A DNA stretch of 64,000 nucleotides from Arenibacter catalasegens (lineage in GTDB: Bacteria; Bacteroidota; Bacteroidia; Flavobacteriales; Flavobacteriaceae). This document shows positions 43,558 to 52,421 of the stretch, one piece after another. Position 1 is the stretch's first letter, and each line of letters starts with the position of its first letter. Made by a program: the position numbers and the translations under genes. The notes beneath the pieces are model-generated. The model saw only the letters and a list, made by a program, of their open reading frames with translations, ran no database searches and was not told the DNA's origin. The stretch is from contig NZ_PHQQ01000014.1 in NCBI RefSeq assembly GCF_002909235.1, forward strand, positions 1-64,000, read 5' to 3'.

Positions 43558-43956
43558 ATGAGTATTATATTTGGAAGGGATATGAAGCCTAAAAAAATAC
43601 ATAATAGACCTGAAACCAAAACCAATAGAATAGAACTACGAAAGAACTTGACTTCTGCGGAGGCTTTTCTTTGGAATGAGTTGAAGGCCAATAAAATGGA
43701 TGGCAGAAAATTTAGAAGACAACATGGAATTGGCAATTATGTTACAGATTTTTATTGTGCGCAGGAGAACTTGATAATAGAATTGGATGGAGAGGTGCAT
43801 AACAATACGATCGCCGTTGAAAAGGACGATATAAGAACTGCATTTTTGAAAAGAAAAGGATTCAAGGTTATTCGTTTTGAAAATAAAATGGTTTTTGAGA
43901 ATTTGCCCAGTGTATTACAGGGAATAAGGGATAATTTCAAGAATAGTGAAGATTAA
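43558..43956 (+). CDS. DUF559 endonuclease-like protein
   Basis: 132 residues from the ATG at 43558; an in-frame start at 43504 lies inside the repeat, and MKPKK at 43582 is a third option. The family (DUF559, very-short-patch-repair/PD-(D/E)XK nuclease-like) is clear: RIELRKNLTSAEAFLWNEL, GRKFRRQHGIGNYVTDFYC, then NLIIELDGEVHN and FKVIRFENKMVFENL. The D...ExD core (VTDFYC and IIELDG) is intact, so nuclease chemistry is plausible. The gene sits between two full copies of a structured repeat, starting one base after one and ending two bases before the other. No methylase or partner gene is adjacent. Confidence 0.85.
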   Translation: MSIIFGRDMKPKKIHNRPETKTNRIELRKNLTSAEAFLWNELKANKMDGRKFRRQHGIGNYVTDFYCAQENLIIELDGEVHNNTIAVEKDDIRTAFLKRKGFKVIRFENKMVFENLPSVLQGIRDNFKNSED

Positions 43957-43958
43957 AA

Positions 43959-44125
43959 AGGTCCTTCCCCTAGAAGGGGAAGGTGGACCAATCTACGGAT
44001 GAGTGGATTGGGACGGAAGGGGTGACTTGGGTGAATAAATTGATGTTCTGTAGTGAATCCCTTCCGACTTTTGTCCCTGAAAAAGGTCCAAAAGCCACCT
44101 TCCCTTATCAAGGGAAGGAGCAAAG
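43959..44125. repeat. Structured intergenic repeat, copy 3 (full)
   Basis: A full unit, nearly identical to copy 2 over its first 80 bases and to copy 1 in its last 60. The same three hairpin arms are present. It starts two bases after the DUF559 stop codon. Confidence 0.8.
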
Positions 44126-44170
44126 TGAATGGTATATAGGGGGTAATTTCAAGAATTGTGAAGCTTAAAA

Positions 44171-44238
44171 AGCCCCTTCCCCTAGAAGGGGTAGGTGGCC
44201 CAATCCAAGGATGAGTGGATTGGGACGGAAGGGGTGAT
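44171..44238. repeat. Structured intergenic repeat, copy 4 (left part only)
   Basis: It has the CCTTCCCCT-aga-AGGGG hairpin and the CCAATCCA...GTGGATTGGGACGGAAGGGGTGA segment, then stops. It is complementary in extent to copy 1, which has only the right part. The rest of the gap to 44297 holds nothing that I recognise. Confidence 0.75.
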
Positions 44239-44297
44239 GCACGGGCTAGGATTTTAGCTGTAAAATTATAGTTTAATAGAATTATACGGGAAGTTAT

Positions 44298-45482
44298 ATG
44301 AATACAATTGACAAAATAAAAGAACTGGCAAAAATCTATTCTTCAGATTTTATAGACATACGAAGGTATCTTCATCAGCACCCGGAACTTTCGTTTAAAG
44401 AGCAGGAGACCTGTGCCTATGTAAGGCAACAACTTACCGCCATTGGGATTCAGGATATTGAATCGGTTGCAGAAACTGGATTATTGGCCACTATTAATGG
44501 AACGGCTAAAGGAAAAACCATCCTTTTAAGGGCGGATATGGATGCCCTTCCCATTCATGAAGAAAATACAGTGGAATACACTTCCCAAAATAAAGGGGTT
44601 ATGCATGCTTGTGGGCACGATGTGCATATGACTTCTTTGTTGCTGACGGCTAAAATTCTATTTGAGCTTAGGAATGAATTTTCTGGAACTGTAAAATTAT
44701 TATTTCAACCCGGGGAAGAAGTAATGCCAGGAGGGGCAACCTTGGTTATGAAAGAAGCCGCTTATAAGTCCCTAGGCCCAATTCCCCATTTAGGACAACA
44801 TGTGATGCCCAATCTTCCAGCCGGGAAGGTTGGTTTTAGACCTGGACTATTTATGGCGAGTATGGACGAGATTTATATAACCATCATCGGTAAAGGCGGT
44901 CATGCCGCGGTACCGGAGGAATGCATAGATCCCATTCTAATTGCTTCCCATGTTATTGTAGCTGCCCAACAAATAGTTAGTAGAATGGCATCACCTAAAA
45001 CTCCCAGCGTTTTGTCTTTTGGGCGTATTATTGGAGATGGTGCCAATAACGTAATACCGGACAAGGTAACCATTGAAGGTACTTTTAGGACCTACGATGA
45101 GGAATGGAGAACAGAGGCCATAGAAAAACTCACGAAAATGATAAAATCGATTGCAGAAGGCATGGGAGCGGAATGCATTGTAGATATTCCAAGAGGGTAT
45201 CCACATCTTAACAATAATATGGCCTTGACCCATTCCATGAAACAAGGTGCAATATCATTTCTAGGAGAAGATAATGTGGTAGATCTGGATTTATGGATGG
45301 CTGCTGAGGATTTTGCCTACTACACACAAAAAAATCAAGCTTGCTTTTATCTATTGGGAGTAGGGAATATAGAAAAAGGTATTACTTCTGGATTGCACAC
45401 CCCTACTTTTAATATTGATGAATCTGCCTTGGAAACAGGAGGTGGTTTAATGGCTTGGCTAGCTTTGGAGTCCCTGGCTTAA
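44298..45482 (+). CDS. M20 family amidohydrolase
   Basis: 394 residues, no signal peptide. Metal-binding motifs of the M20D (hippurate hydrolase/IAA-amino-acid hydrolase) group are intact: LLRADMDALPIHEEN, HACGHDVHMTSL and LFQPGEEVMPGGA, with the dimerisation lid domain beginning near IYITIIGKGGHAAVPE and the closing motif AEDFAYYTQ. It would hydrolyse N-acyl amino acids or small peptides in the cytoplasm. The substrate cannot be told. It is convergent with the antiporter gene, 13 bases away. Confidence 0.93.
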   Translation: MNTIDKIKELAKIYSSDFIDIRRYLHQHPELSFKEQETCAYVRQQLTAIGIQDIESVAETGLLATINGTAKGKTILLRADMDALPIHEENTVEYTSQNKGVMHACGHDVHMTSLLLTAKILFELRNEFSGTVKLLFQPGEEVMPGGATLVMKEAAYKSLGPIPHLGQHVMPNLPAGKVGFRPGLFMASMDEIYITIIGKGGHAAVPEECIDPILIASHVIVAAQQIVSRMASPKTPSVLSFGRIIGDGANNVIPDKVTIEGTFRTYDEEWRTEAIEKLTKMIKSIAEGMGAECIVDIPRGYPHLNNNMALTHSMKQGAISFLGEDNVVDLDLWMAAEDFAYYTQKNQACFYLLGVGNIEKGITSGLHTPTFNIDESALETGGGLMAWLALESLA

Positions 45483-45495
45483 TCATTGGACGGTG

Positions 45496-46734
45496 TTACT
45501 TAGATAACTTATTGACAAGTTTCCCTACTGTTAAGCCCTGTACCAAAATTGAGAAAACCACAACTACATAGGTGATGACCAAGAAAAGATCTCGGTGCAT
45601 TTCAGCGGTAAGTCCCAATGCCAGGGCAATGGAAATACCACCCCTAAGGCCACCCCAGGTCATAATAATGTTGGTATTGGGAACAAAGTTCAATTTTTTC
45701 TTAAAGAAATTAATGGGGAGTAAAAGAGATAGGTATCTACATGCCAATACAATGGGAATGGCTATTAGACCTGCTATGAAATAATTAAGTTCAATAGTAA
45801 GGACCAAAATTTCCATTCCAATAAGTACAAATAGCACTGTGTTCAAAAGGATATCCAGCAATTCCCAAAATTTATCCACATAAATTTCGGTATTCTCGGA
45901 CATGGCCGTGTTTCTTACTTTGTCATTGCCGACAATTAATCCGGCCGTAACCATAGCTAATGGAGCCGAAAGATGTAGTTGATGTGCTATGGCGGTTCCC
46001 GTCATTACTGCTGCCAAAGTAATAATAACCTCTATATCGTAATCATCAATCGACTTCATGAGTCTAAAAGTGACCCATCCTAAAAGTAATCCTAAAGCGA
46101 GTCCACCGATAACTTCTTGACCAAATAGTTTAAAAATGTCGCTCGCTCCCATTTCACTTCTTCCAAAGGAAGCAATTTGAAAAATGGTCAAGAATACGAC
46201 CACGCCTACCCCGTCATTGAACAGGGATTCTCCAACAATCTTGGTCTCCAATTTTTTTGGAACCCCAGCCTTTTTTAAGATGCCAAGAACGGCAATGGGA
46301 TCGGTTGGGGATATGAGGGCGCCAAAAAGTAGACAGTAAACATAATCTACCTGTAAACCGGTAATTTGTAAAATATAATACATGGCTGTTCCCACTAGAA
46401 ACGTGGAAACTAAAACCCCAAGGGTAGCAAAGGCGAATACGGGCCAACGTTGCACTTTTAGCTGCTCAAAGTTGGTGTGCAATGCCCCGGCGAACAATAG
46501 AAAGCTCAACATTACATCCATTAGAACAGTTCTAAAATCGATATGGGTAATGATATATTTTTCGGCATTTAATAAAGTGTCATTAAATCCACTTATAGCG
46601 AAAACTACCAAGGTAAACAATATGGTAATTAACATTAGGCCAATGGAATTGGGTAATTTCAGGAACCGAACATTAATATATCCGAAGATGGCAGAAAGAA
46701 AAATAAGTACTGTTGCAATATTGAAAAAATCCAT
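45496..46734 (-). CDS. CPA1-type Na+/H+ antiporter
   Basis: 412 residues with about 12 transmembrane helices spanning the whole chain. Signature parts of the CPA1/NhaP family are visible: MLSFLLFAGALHTNFEQLK, LLFGALISPTDPIAVLGILK (ion-site region) and GESLFNDGVGVVVFL (the conserved FNDG). GGLRGGISIALALGL marks the late helix. It exchanges cytoplasmic Na+ (or K+) for protons. No long cytoplasmic regulatory tail is present. It lies 57 bases before the histidine kinase gene's 3' end on the same strand. Confidence 0.93.
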   Translation of the reverse strand: MDFFNIATVLIFLSAIFGYINVRFLKLPNSIGLMLITILFTLVVFAISGFNDTLLNAEKYIITHIDFRTVLMDVMLSFLLFAGALHTNFEQLKVQRWPVFAFATLGVLVSTFLVGTAMYYILQITGLQVDYVYCLLFGALISPTDPIAVLGILKKAGVPKKLETKIVGESLFNDGVGVVVFLTIFQIASFGRSEMGASDIFKLFGQEVIGGLALGLLLGWVTFRLMKSIDDYDIEVIITLAAVMTGTAIAHQLHLSAPLAMVTAGLIVGNDKVRNTAMSENTEIYVDKFWELLDILLNTVLFVLIGMEILVLTIELNYFIAGLIAIPIVLACRYLSLLLPINFFKKKLNFVPNTNIIMTWGGLRGGISIALALGLTAEMHRDLFLVITYVVVVFSILVQGLTVGKLVNKLSK

Positions 46735-46791
46735 GGGGTTGGGGTTTTTATAAAAATAGTGGTTGAGAATTATTTAATAGTAAAGGTGGAT

Positions 46792-48141
46792 TTAAAATAA
46801 CAATGTAAAAGTGGTATACCTGTCGGGTTGGGAGCTCACTTTTAAATTACCCCCGTGCATCCGTAAAATCTGTTTGGAAAGACTTAAACCTACACCCGTT
46901 CCAGAATTTTTGGTAGTGAAAAAGGGGACAAAAATTTCATTTATCAATTCAGCAGGAATACCGGGACCATTGTCCTCTACTTCTATATATTTTTGTCCGA
47001 CAGCAGTGGTTCCGCCCTTCAGTTTTATGGAACTGTCTTTCTGTTGTTCGAGGGATTGCAATGCATTTCTACACAAATTGATTAAGACTTGTGTAATTTG
47101 ATTTTCATCAATAAATAGTTCTAAGCCTTGGGTCTCCATTTGCATTTCAATGGACGTATTCGAATTCTCTAGATCCTGTCCTACCAACAATATTACCTTA
47201 TCCAATAAATTTTGAACAGTAACAATTTTCTTATCTGGCAGAGGTATATTTAAGAAACTTCGGTACGATTGTACGAAGCTCATCAGGTTAGTTCCTTGAT
47301 CTTTAATCACTTCCAAGCCTTTAATGGTGTTGTCCAAACGTTTTTGATATTCAGTTCCATCCACAAGGTCTTTATTTGCCGTTGAGTGATATTTTAAAAT
47401 GGAATCGGAAATGGAAGTTATTGGCGTAATGGAATTCATAATCTCATGGGTCAACACCCTAATCAATTTGGTCCAGGATTCGGTTTCCTTTTCGTCCAAT
47501 TCCTGATGGATATCTTGGATAACCACTAATAATAATTCTTGTCCGTCTAAATTAAAGGAAGAGGACTTTATGGCGAGATCTACTTTTTCGCGTTCATTGG
47601 TCAACTGGAACATTCGGCGCTCGAAAGGTTTTAATTCACTGAAAATTTGGTATAAATTTTCGTCAACCTGTGATAGTTGCTTAATATGGTTAAGCGGTGT
47701 ATAATTAAGCATATGCTCAAGTCTTGGATTGGCAAAAAGGATATGTCCTTTGTTATTGATCGCTAAAATGCCAATGTCCGCCTGTTTTAAGATCTCTTGG
47801 TAAAACCGTTCTTGTGTCTGATTTTTTAAATGAATCTTTTGAATCATTTCATTGAGCATGTTCAGACTGTGATTAAGTTCTTTAAGCGACTTAACACTCA
47901 ATTTTTCTGGAAATCTAAGGGTAAAATCCTCATTTTTTATAGCGTCGAAGAAGTAGGCAATTTTTCTGTTGGTCTCATTTACATATCTTATTAAATGGTA
48001 GGTTTGCAATACAAGAACGGATGATGTTAGGGCGGCAAGGACATAGCTTTCTTTAAATAGTAGATAAGCAATTAAAATGGCTGTAGCACTTATAAATACT
48101 ACTCTGCCAATGGTCTGGAAATAGAAGTTTTTACTCACCAT
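46792..48141 (-). CDS. Sensor histidine kinase (NtrB type)
   Basis: 449 residues from the ATG at 48141 (MVSKNFYFQTIGRVVFIS). The longer frame to 48225 lies inside the response-regulator gene and is rejected. Two close transmembrane helices (about residues 8-45) leave almost no periplasmic loop, so sensing is likely in the membrane or cytoplasm. A PAS-like domain follows (DIGILAINNKGHILFANPRLE), then the H-box HEIMNSITPITSIS and the ATPase boxes (NLCRNALQSL, DNGPGIP, GTGVGLSLSKQI). It overlaps the upstream sigma-54 regulator by 11 bases, so they form one translationally coupled two-component pair. Confidence 0.93.
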   Translation of the reverse strand: MVSKNFYFQTIGRVVFISATAILIAYLLFKESYVLAALTSSVLVLQTYHLIRYVNETNRKIAYFFDAIKNEDFTLRFPEKLSVKSLKELNHSLNMLNEMIQKIHLKNQTQERFYQEILKQADIGILAINNKGHILFANPRLEHMLNYTPLNHIKQLSQVDENLYQIFSELKPFERRMFQLTNEREKVDLAIKSSSFNLDGQELLLVVIQDIHQELDEKETESWTKLIRVLTHEIMNSITPITSISDSILKYHSTANKDLVDGTEYQKRLDNTIKGLEVIKDQGTNLMSFVQSYRSFLNIPLPDKKIVTVQNLLDKVILLVGQDLENSNTSIEMQMETQGLELFIDENQITQVLINLCRNALQSLEQQKDSSIKLKGGTTAVGQKYIEVEDNGPGIPAELINEIFVPFFTTKNSGTGVGLSLSKQILRMHGGNLKVSSQPDRYTTFTLLF

Positions 48142-49504
48142 TTTTTTCCTGCTTTTTAATTTTGTTGTAGAGTGTTTGTCGAGAGATTCCCAATTGGGCC
48201 GCTGCTGCACTATAATTGCCTTCATTGTTGTGAAGTGCCTCCATAATCATAATTTCCTCCATTTCGTCCAAGGTCTTTGGCCCAAGCTCAGTTGATGGTG
48301 AAGACTTGGCATTCAATATGAAATCGGTAGGTTTTAGAATATTTCCTTCGCAGAGTATTACCGCCCTTTCCAGGGTGTGTTGTAATTCCCTCACATTTCC
48401 CGGCCAAGAGTATTGTTTCAGCTTTTCTTCGGCAATATCGTTAATGCGGATTCCGTGTTTTGCATATTTGGCACTATATTTCTTTAAATAAAAATCGGCC
48501 AATATCAATATGTCATCACCTCTTTCCCGTAGTGCAGGAACTTCAATTTGGATGGTATTTATTCTATACAACAGATCTTCCCTAAATAGGCCATCTATTA
48601 CCATTTGTTCCAAATTGCCGTTGGTTGCGCAGACCAATCGAATATCTACTGGAATAGCCTTATTGGAACCAACACGCACAATGACTTTATTTTGGATTGC
48701 AGAAAGCAATTTGGCCTGCATTTGGAAAGATAGGTTTCCAATTTCATCCAAAAACAAGGTGCCTCCGTTGGCAGCTTCAAATTTACCGATTCTATCCTCC
48801 TTAGCGTCTGTAAAGGCCCCTTTAAGATGACCAAATAGTTCGCTTTCGAATAAATTTTCGGAAATGGAGCCCATATCTACAGCAATAAAGACTTCGTTCT
48901 GCCTAGGAGATAGTCTGTGAAGTTGTCGTGCAATGAGTTCTTTCCCTGTTCCATTTTCACCCGTAATTAAGACATTGACATCTGTTTTGGCTACTTTTTG
49001 GGTTAGATTTAATACGGAAGTCAAGGCTTTTGAATTGCCAATGATAAAAGTTTTATCTTGGTTAATGACCTGTTTTAAATTGGTTTCCTTTTGTTTTAGT
49101 TGATTTATTTCCTTTTGGGATTTACGCAGCATATAGGCAGCTTTGACGGTGGCCAAAAACTTCTCATTGTTCCAAGGTTTTAAGATAAAATCTGATGCAC
49201 CTTCCTTCAGGGCCCTAACCGCAAGCTCTACGTCCCCGTAGGCTGTCATCATAATAACAGCAGTAAAGGGTGATTTTTTTTTGATTTCCTTTAGCCAAAA
49301 CAGGCCTTCGTTTCCGGAATTCACACCGGCGGAAAAATTCATATCCAACAGAACAACATCAATTTTAGCCAAGTCAGGAAAGGATGATATTTGATTTGGA
49401 TTGGAAATTGTTATGATATTGTCGTACTCGAACTGCAATAATATTTCCAGTGCACTTAAGACACTTTTGTTGTCGTCTATTACTAGGATTTTCGCATCTA
49501 CCAT
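48131..49504 (-). CDS. Sigma-54-dependent response regulator (NtrC family)
   Basis: 457 residues from the ATG at 49504 (MVDAKILVIDDNK). Receiver domain with phospho-acceptor Asp54 (VVLLDMNFS) and acidic pair Asp10-Asp11. The AAA+ domain has Walker A GENGTGKELIAR, a sigma-54 contact loop reading GAFTDA instead of GAFTGA, and Walker B GGTLFLDEIGNL. A C-terminal Fis-type helix-turn-helix follows (NYSAAAAQLGISRQTLYNKIKK). It activates sigma-54 RNA polymerase from a distant site. The divergent export operon at 49746 has a matching -24/-12 promoter and an inverted-repeat site upstream, so it is the probable target. Confidence 0.95.
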   Translation of the reverse strand: MVDAKILVIDDNKSVLSALEILLQFEYDNIITISNPNQISSFPDLAKIDVVLLDMNFSAGVNSGNEGLFWLKEIKKKSPFTAVIMMTAYGDVELAVRALKEGASDFILKPWNNEKFLATVKAAYMLRKSQKEINQLKQKETNLKQVINQDKTFIIGNSKALTSVLNLTQKVAKTDVNVLITGENGTGKELIARQLHRLSPRQNEVFIAVDMGSISENLFESELFGHLKGAFTDAKEDRIGKFEAANGGTLFLDEIGNLSFQMQAKLLSAIQNKVIVRVGSNKAIPVDIRLVCATNGNLEQMVIDGLFREDLLYRINTIQIEVPALRERGDDILILADFYLKKYSAKYAKHGIRINDIAEEKLKQYSWPGNVRELQHTLERAVILCEGNILKPTDFILNAKSSPSTELGPKTLDEMEEIMIMEALHNNEGNYSAAAAQLGISRQTLYNKIKKQEKNGE

Positions 49505-49563
49505 GGTTATCTCAAATTTGGTAAAGTTAAAACTACAAAACCTGCTCATTAAAATATCATAAG

Positions 49564-49580
49564 TGTCCAAATATTGGACA
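49564..49580. promoter_or_regulatory. Inverted repeat, candidate activator (UAS) site
   Basis: TGTCCAA-ata-TTGGACA is a perfect 7-base inverted repeat. Two of the next three outer positions also pair. It lies 60 bases upstream of the regulator's start and about 85 bases upstream of the -24 element at 49665, the usual range for an NtrC-type enhancer site. Confidence 0.6.
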
Positions 49581-49664
49581 TTTATTGTATAACTATTTTA
49601 CATTAATATTTGTTGAATTTTAAAATTAATACATAAATACCTGTAAATCAATTAAATAAGTATA

Positions 49665-49679
49665 TGGCACGAACTTGGA
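49665..49679 (+). promoter_or_regulatory. Sigma-54 (-24/-12) promoter of the export operon
   Basis: TGGCACGAACTTGGA closely resembles TGGCACG-N4-TTGC: the -24 TGGCACG is perfect. The -12 part reads TTGG one base early (or TGGA in register), which keeps the conserved G. It sits 66 bases before the TolC-type gene and faces it. The divergent gene encodes a sigma-54 activator. Confidence 0.6.
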
Positions 49680-49745
49680 ATGTGGTTGTGGGTCGACAAT
49701 TGATATATTTATCAATATGGTGACTTTTTTAATCGTATTTGCATT

Positions 49746-51092
49746 ATGAATTTTAAGAAAGGAAAATTATTTTTTATCCTATTTTTCATCACCGTGTATG
49801 TCTTTGGCCAGGAGAACTGGACATTGGACAACTGCATTTCTTATGCCTTGGAGCATAATCTCACCCTGATGGATTATCAATATTTGGAAAATTCCGGTAA
49901 GGAAAGTTACAATCAGTCTATAAGGGACCTTCTTCCTAGGGTTAACGGATTCGCTGATTATAATATTCGTTATGGCCGATCTACCGATCCAAATACCAAT
50001 GATATTATAAATACCGATTTCTTTTCCAATGGTTATTCTTTGAGTGCTTCCATTGATCTTTTTCAAGGATTCCAGAAGATCAATACTATTAAGGCAAGAA
50101 AGCTTTTGTTCAAAGCAACCAAAGAAACTGCACAGCAACAAAGGTTTTTGTTGGCGCTAAGGGTAATGACGGCCTATCACGATATACAGTTTTATGAAGG
50201 TCTATTGGCCATTTCAGAGGAGCAACTGACCATCTCTGAAGCGAATTTTAAACTCGCCAAAAAGCAGATTGAACTTGGGTTGAAAGCTGGGGCAGATCTG
50301 TATGAGGCAGAATCCATACTGTATACGGATCAATTGGATGTTACCCAAAGTGAAAATCAATTACAAGCGGCAAAGCTCATTTTGATTCAGGAAATGAATT
50401 TGGAAAATGCCCACACCATTCAACTTAGCCCTATTATTCCTCTTGCACTAGCTGAAATCGAATTGGAAACGGACAGTATTTACCTATTAGCGAAAGATTT
50501 TGTGCCCCTGTTAAAGGCACAAAGGTATAGAACAGAGGCAGCCAAAAAGGAACTGGGAATTACCAGGGGTCGGCTTTATCCTTCACTTTCTTTTGCTACC
50601 GGTTATGGGACAGGATATTACGAGACTACTAGAGATACTTTAGGCGTTACTATTCCATTCAAAAATCAAATTAAGGATAATGCCTCCAGATTTGTTGGTT
50701 TTTCCCTTAGCGTTCCCATTTTTAATGCTTGGTCTACACGTTCTGCTATAAAGCAACAGAAAATAGCAATAAGTAGGGAGCAAAACAACATGGAGATTCA
50801 GGAGCAGGAAATATATAAGGCCATACAACAACTAATTCAAGAAAATAAGGCATTAAATGTTGAACTTGTCCAAAGTGAAAAACAGATTATGGCTCAAGAA
50901 CTGGCTTTTGGTGTCGCACAAAAAAAATATGAAAAGGGACTGTTTACCATTATGGAACTAAATCTTGCAAAGTCAATGTATGCCACCTCTCAAAACAAAA
51001 ATTTACAGGTAAAACTACTACACCAAATTAACCAAAATACGCTGTCTTTTTACCAGGGCTCACCTATTTTTAACATTAATAGCAATAATTAA
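49746..51092 (+). CDS. TolC family outer-membrane protein of the ABC export locus
   Basis: 448 residues with signal peptide MNFKKGKLFFILFFITVYVFG. Two outer-membrane efflux repeats: NWTLDNCISYALEHNLTLMDYQ at the start, AKKQIELGLKAGADLYEAE in the first hairpin, and AQKKYEKGLFTIMELNLAK in the second. It forms the outer-membrane duct for the adaptor and ABC permeases that follow. It is the first gene after the sigma-54-type promoter at 49665. The adaptor starts one base after its stop. Confidence 0.93.
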   Translation: MNFKKGKLFFILFFITVYVFGQENWTLDNCISYALEHNLTLMDYQYLENSGKESYNQSIRDLLPRVNGFADYNIRYGRSTDPNTNDIINTDFFSNGYSLSASIDLFQGFQKINTIKARKLLFKATKETAQQQRFLLALRVMTAYHDIQFYEGLLAISEEQLTISEANFKLAKKQIELGLKAGADLYEAESILYTDQLDVTQSENQLQAAKLILIQEMNLENAHTIQLSPIIPLALAEIELETDSIYLLAKDFVPLLKAQRYRTEAAKKELGITRGRLYPSLSFATGYGTGYYETTRDTLGVTIPFKNQIKDNASRFVGFSLSVPIFNAWSTRSAIKQQKIAISREQNNMEIQEQEIYKAIQQLIQENKALNVELVQSEKQIMAQELAFGVAQKKYEKGLFTIMELNLAKSMYATSQNKNLQVKLLHQINQNTLSFYQGSPIFNINSNN

Positions 51093-51093
51093 A

Positions 51094-52344
51094 ATGGATA
51101 TACAATTAGAAAAGAAGAAAGGACTGAGGCCAAAACACTACGGGTACATTGCCCTAGGGGTGTTGTTGCTTTTTATGGGATGGAAAATGATAACGGGCAG
51201 TGTGGGCAACACTTTCAGAACTGAAAAGGACAAATTGTCTATTGCAGAGGTGGTACAGGGGAAATTTGATGATTATATCACCATTAATGGAACTGTGGCA
51301 CCGATAGCCACAATTTATATGGATGCCTATGAAGGGGGTCGGGTTACCGAAAAATTAATTGAAGAAGGGACAATGGTAGAAAAAGGAGACATAATCTTAA
51401 AGTTGGAAAATATAGGTCTATATGAGCAAATATTAAATAGTGAAAGTAATTTGGCCTTAAAGCAAAACGACCTCAGGTCCACTAAATTAACTTTCGATTC
51501 CAGGCAGGTAGAAGGCAGAAAATCCTTGGCCAATTCCCAGTACGAGCTTACGAAGTTGAAACGAAATTTTGAACAAAACCAAGCTTTATATGACGACGAA
51601 TTAATTTCGAAGGAGGACTATTTAATTTCTAAAGAAAATTTTGAGCTTTCCAAAAAACAATATGAAATTGTTAAACTACAAACGGAACACGATGATGAAA
51701 TGCGAATTACATCCTTATCGGGTTTGGATACGGATCTTGAGCGCATGCGGAAGACGTTGACTATGGTCTATGAACGTCTCGATCATTTGAACGTACGGGC
51801 ACCGGCAGACGGGCAATTGGGGTTTTTAGATGCAGAAATTGGGCAGAATATAGGTCAAGGCGAACGTATTGGTCAGGTGAATGTGCTAACAGATTATAAG
51901 ATTGAAGCAGATATAGATGAGCATTATATAGACCGAGTGAAGCGCGATTTAAATGCAAGTTTTGAGCGGAATGGGACAGAGCATACCCTCAGGTTAAGAA
52001 AAGTATATCCTGAAGTACGAAATGGCAAGTTTAAGATTGATTTGGTTTTTACAGGTGAAAAGCCGCAAAACATTCGCGCAGGTCAAAGCTATAATATAAA
52101 ATTACAATTGGGGGAATCCAGTGATGCGCTCTTGCTACCCAAGGGAAGCTTTTTCCAAAGTACTGGTGGACAATGGATTTTTGTAGTAGATCCAGATGGC
52201 AATCAGGCATTAAAGCGGAATATAAGAATAGGAAAACAAAACTCCAGATATTATGAAGTATTGGAAGGATTGGAGAATGGTGAAAAGGTAATTACTTCTA
52301 ACTATGATAGTTTTGGAGACGCCGATAATATAGTGTTGAAATAA
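51094..52344 (+). CDS. HlyD/MacA-like periplasmic adaptor
   Basis: 416 residues. One N-terminal transmembrane helix (GYIALGVLLLFMGWKMITGS), then a barrel-sandwich half (TINGTVAPIATIYMDAYEGG; LIEEGTMVEKGDIILKLEN). A helical hairpin covers about residues 110-210. A second lipoyl half (NVRAPADGQLGFLDAEIGQNIGQGERIG) and beta-barrel domains complete it. It links the inner-membrane ABC permeases to the TolC-type channel. The ATPase gene follows after 77 bases. Confidence 0.92.
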   Translation: MDIQLEKKKGLRPKHYGYIALGVLLLFMGWKMITGSVGNTFRTEKDKLSIAEVVQGKFDDYITINGTVAPIATIYMDAYEGGRVTEKLIEEGTMVEKGDIILKLENIGLYEQILNSESNLALKQNDLRSTKLTFDSRQVEGRKSLANSQYELTKLKRNFEQNQALYDDELISKEDYLISKENFELSKKQYEIVKLQTEHDDEMRITSLSGLDTDLERMRKTLTMVYERLDHLNVRAPADGQLGFLDAEIGQNIGQGERIGQVNVLTDYKIEADIDEHYIDRVKRDLNASFERNGTEHTLRLRKVYPEVRNGKFKIDLVFTGEKPQNIRAGQSYNIKLQLGESSDALLLPKGSFFQSTGGQWIFVVDPDGNQALKRNIRIGKQNSRYYEVLEGLENGEKVITSNYDSFGDADNIVLK

Positions 52345-52421
52345 TAATAAAAATATATATCCGAAACTGTCACAAACGGGATGGTAAGGACATCCTTTAA
52401 TTAACGTGTAAACCTTTTAGA

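Noticed and set aside
43386-43736. Minus-strand frame through the repeat and the DUF559 gene
   Set aside because: It is the antisense reading of repeat plus coding DNA, with low-complexity Pro/Leu composition.
43983-44168. A 61-codon plus-strand frame after the DUF559 gene
   Set aside because: It lies inside repeat copy 3 and has no recognisable domain.
43231-44238. Possible CRISPR array because of several repeated units
   Set aside because: The units are about 166 bases, have internal hairpins, irregular spacing and a gene between them; no short regular repeat-spacer pattern and no cas genes.
52379-52395. Short dyad GGATG...CATCC before the ATPase gene
   Set aside because: Only five pairs and no T tract; too weak to call a terminator or operator.
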